Source: Natrinema sp. HArc-T2 (GTDB lineage: Archaea; Halobacteriota; Halobacteria; Halobacteriales; Natrialbaceae). Taken from it: 64,000 nucleotides of DNA. Positions 62,836-64,000 of the stretch are shown here, in pieces (the first letter of the stretch is position 1; every line of letters begins with the position of its first letter). Below the pieces are notes generated by a model. That model did not search any database and was not told the origin of the DNA. It saw nothing but the letters and a program-made list of their open reading frames with translations. The stretch spans positions 62,001 through 126,000 of the forward strand of contig NZ_JBGUAZ010000005.1 of the NCBI RefSeq assembly GCF_041821085.1. Direction: 5' to 3'. Position numbers and translations under genes: made by a program.

Positions 62836-63705
62836 TCACACGCGCTCGAGTTCGTCGCTAACCCCCTCGAGATCGACGTCTAGTGCCGACGTCGCGGCGA
62901 ATGCGGCTCGCTTCTCGGCGAGTCGACGGCTGATCGCCTGCGGGCCGACGGCGAACTCGATCCGGATCACGCCCTCGACCGGACGCGAGCAGCCGAGCAC
63001 GGTGACGGGGCCGATTTCACGGGTGTTCCGGACGTGAGTGCCACCACAGACCGTCACGTCCCACGGGTTCGCCGGCCCGGTCGGTCCGGACAGGCGGGTT
63101 TTGTTCTGCGTGTCGGTCTCTTGTTCGATCGTGACGACGCGAACCCGGCCCTTTTCGATGGCACCCTCGTCGGCCTCGGCGTCGAACGCGATCTCGTCGC
63201 GCTCGCGTGCCGCCGCGATCGGCATGTCGTCCCACGAAACCGGTCGGGACTCCCAGATCACGTGGTTGACCGTCCCGTCGAGTTCGATCAGCGTCTCGTC
63301 GTCGACGGTCGCGTCCGTCTCGAGGTCGACGTGGACCGTCTCCGGGCCGATCTCGAGGCCAGTGTACGAACAGTCCGCGAGCCGCCGGCGTGCGGCCCCC
63401 GCGAGGATGTGACTGGCGGTGTGGGCCCGCATGCAGTACATCCGAAACGCCCAGTCGACCGAACACAGCACGCGGTGACCCACCCGAAACGACGGCTCCG
63501 TAGCCAGCACGTGAACCGGCTCACCACCGACCAGTTCGACATCGGCGATGTCGATGTCGGCGATCGTCCCGCGATCGGCCGGCTGGCCGCTGCTCGCACC
63601 GTAGAAGTGACTGCGCTCGAGCCAGACGCGCCGACCGTCGATAGATGTCACTTCCGTCTCGAACCGCGTGGCATACGGCTCCGCTGCCGCCCGTTGCCCG
63701 GTCAT
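62836..63705 (-). CDS. alaX: Alanyl-tRNA editing protein (AlaX type)
   Basis: 289 aa. The editing domain contains the HxxxH motif (HTASHIL) and, near the C-terminus, CGGTHV with the conserved Cys/His zinc ligands. The upstream part (TRFETEVTSIDGRRVWLERSHFYGASSGQPADRG) matches the beta-barrel domain of longer AlaX proteins. It hydrolyses mischarged Ser- or Gly-tRNA(Ala) in trans. The start is ATG 63705 (MTGQRAAAEPY). Confidence 0.93.
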   Translation of the reverse strand: MTGQRAAAEPYATRFETEVTSIDGRRVWLERSHFYGASSGQPADRGTIADIDIADVELVGGEPVHVLATEPSFRVGHRVLCSVDWAFRMYCMRAHTASHILAGAARRRLADCSYTGLEIGPETVHVDLETDATVDDETLIELDGTVNHVIWESRPVSWDDMPIAAARERDEIAFDAEADEGAIEKGRVRVVTIEQETDTQNKTRLSGPTGPANPWDVTVCGGTHVRNTREIGPVTVLGCSRPVEGVIRIEFAVGPQAISRRLAEKRAAFAATSALDVDLEGVSDELERV

Positions 63706-63775
63706 CGGTCACAGTCTGTCGGCTGCCGTTAAAAGTCTGCCCGAGGTGACTGTCACCGAATCCGAAAAGAGGTAC

Positions 63776-64000
63776 TTACTCGGACAGCGTCACGTCGAGT
63801 CGCTCCTCGAGGGCGTCGATCAGGCCGCCGCCGATGCCAGCCTGGGTCGCACGACCCTGTTCGACGGCGAGAATGTCCGTCTCCGGTGCGCCGAGTTCCG
63901 CAGCGAGTTCCTCGCGCTGGAGGCCGGCGTCCCGGCGGGCCTCGACGACGGCTTCGCCGTAGTTCGAGACGAGATACGGGAGCGGATCGTCGTCGTAGTT
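63776..64000 (-). CDS. MBF1-type helix-turn-helix protein, C-terminal part (gene continues past the window)
   Basis: 75 codons are visible, from NYDDDPLPYLVSNYGEAVVEA to the stop at 63776. The HTH_3/Cro-like fold reads AVVEARRDAGLQREELAAELGAPETDILAVEQGRATQAG and ends GGGLIDALEERLDVTLSE. This is the C-terminal HTH of archaeal multiprotein bridging factor (aMBF1), which contacts ribosomes or TBP/TFB. The N-terminal zinc ribbon lies outside the window. Confidence 0.88.
   Translation of the reverse strand, partial: NYDDDPLPYLVSNYGEAVVEARRDAGLQREELAAELGAPETDILAVEQGRATQAGIGGGLIDALEERLDVTLSE

Overview
The window is a piece of a haloarchaeal chromosome, most like Natrinema, Haloterrigena or a close relative. 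The proteins are strongly acidic and the codons G/C-ending. Many genes start leaderless, with a TATA-like box about 26-30 nt upstream. Export signals are mostly twin-arginine. HalOD1, DUF7344, DUF7557 and DUF6517 proteins, F420-type LLM oxidoreductases and AMP phosphorylase all fit. I see no rRNA, tRNA, CRISPR array or intact insertion sequence.

Layout. (1) 1-5.7 kb: a persulfide/sulfur-transfer locus (rhodanese-metallo-beta-lactamase protein, TusA, DsrE-like, cysteine-desulfurase-like aminotransferase, YgaP-like membrane protein, CoA-disulfide-reductase-like flavoprotein). (2) 5.8-19 kb: mixed housekeeping genes (aminotransferase, quinone oxidoreductase, F420 enzyme, possible secreted metalloprotease, TrkH, ThDP decarboxylase, UbiA, thioredoxin, HTH regulator, DUF302, methyltransferase). 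(3) 19-24 kb: a thioredoxin-reductase-like flavoprotein behind an elaborate operator, then an unknown protein in an apparent operon with two UbiD-family proteins, the second degenerate. (4) 24-48.5 kb: a large acyl-CoA catabolic region. (5) 49-64 kb: mixed genes, including AMP phosphorylase, a universal stress protein, an ABC-2 exporter, Na/Pi transport, nicotinate phosphoribosyltransferase, CBS protein, HtrA-like protease, sugar-acid dehydratase, a double HiPIP lipoprotein, AlaX, and the end of an MBF1-type regulator.

The most interesting region is 24-48.5 kb. The cluster at 25.9-34.8 kb (acyl-CoA dehydrogenase with the isovaleryl-type catalytic Glu, biotin carboxylase, carboxyltransferase, MaoC hydratase, CitE-type lyase) matches in content the actinobacterial leucine/isovalerate operon, so the 'propionyl-CoA carboxylase' may be a 3-methylcrotonyl-CoA carboxylase. 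The split B12 mutase at 45.7 and 48.0 kb has Phe and Gln where methylmalonyl-CoA mutase has Tyr89 and Arg207. That is the isobutyryl-CoA mutase signature. With the second acyl-CoA dehydrogenase, hydroxyacyl-CoA dehydrogenase, thiolase, CoA-transferase and three acyl-CoA synthetases, the region reads as a branched-chain acyl-CoA degradation island (leucine/isovalerate and valine/isobutyrate).

Other structure: a family of 82-100 bp imperfect palindromes with ATACGG ends (three good copies, one supplying a start codon), a 247-bp element with inverted ends, a GTYACC/GGTRAC operator array before the flavoprotein gene, and a TTCCCA...YACA motif upstream of three genes, two in the sulfur locus and one regulator. 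All functional calls are from reading the sequence; no database search was run.
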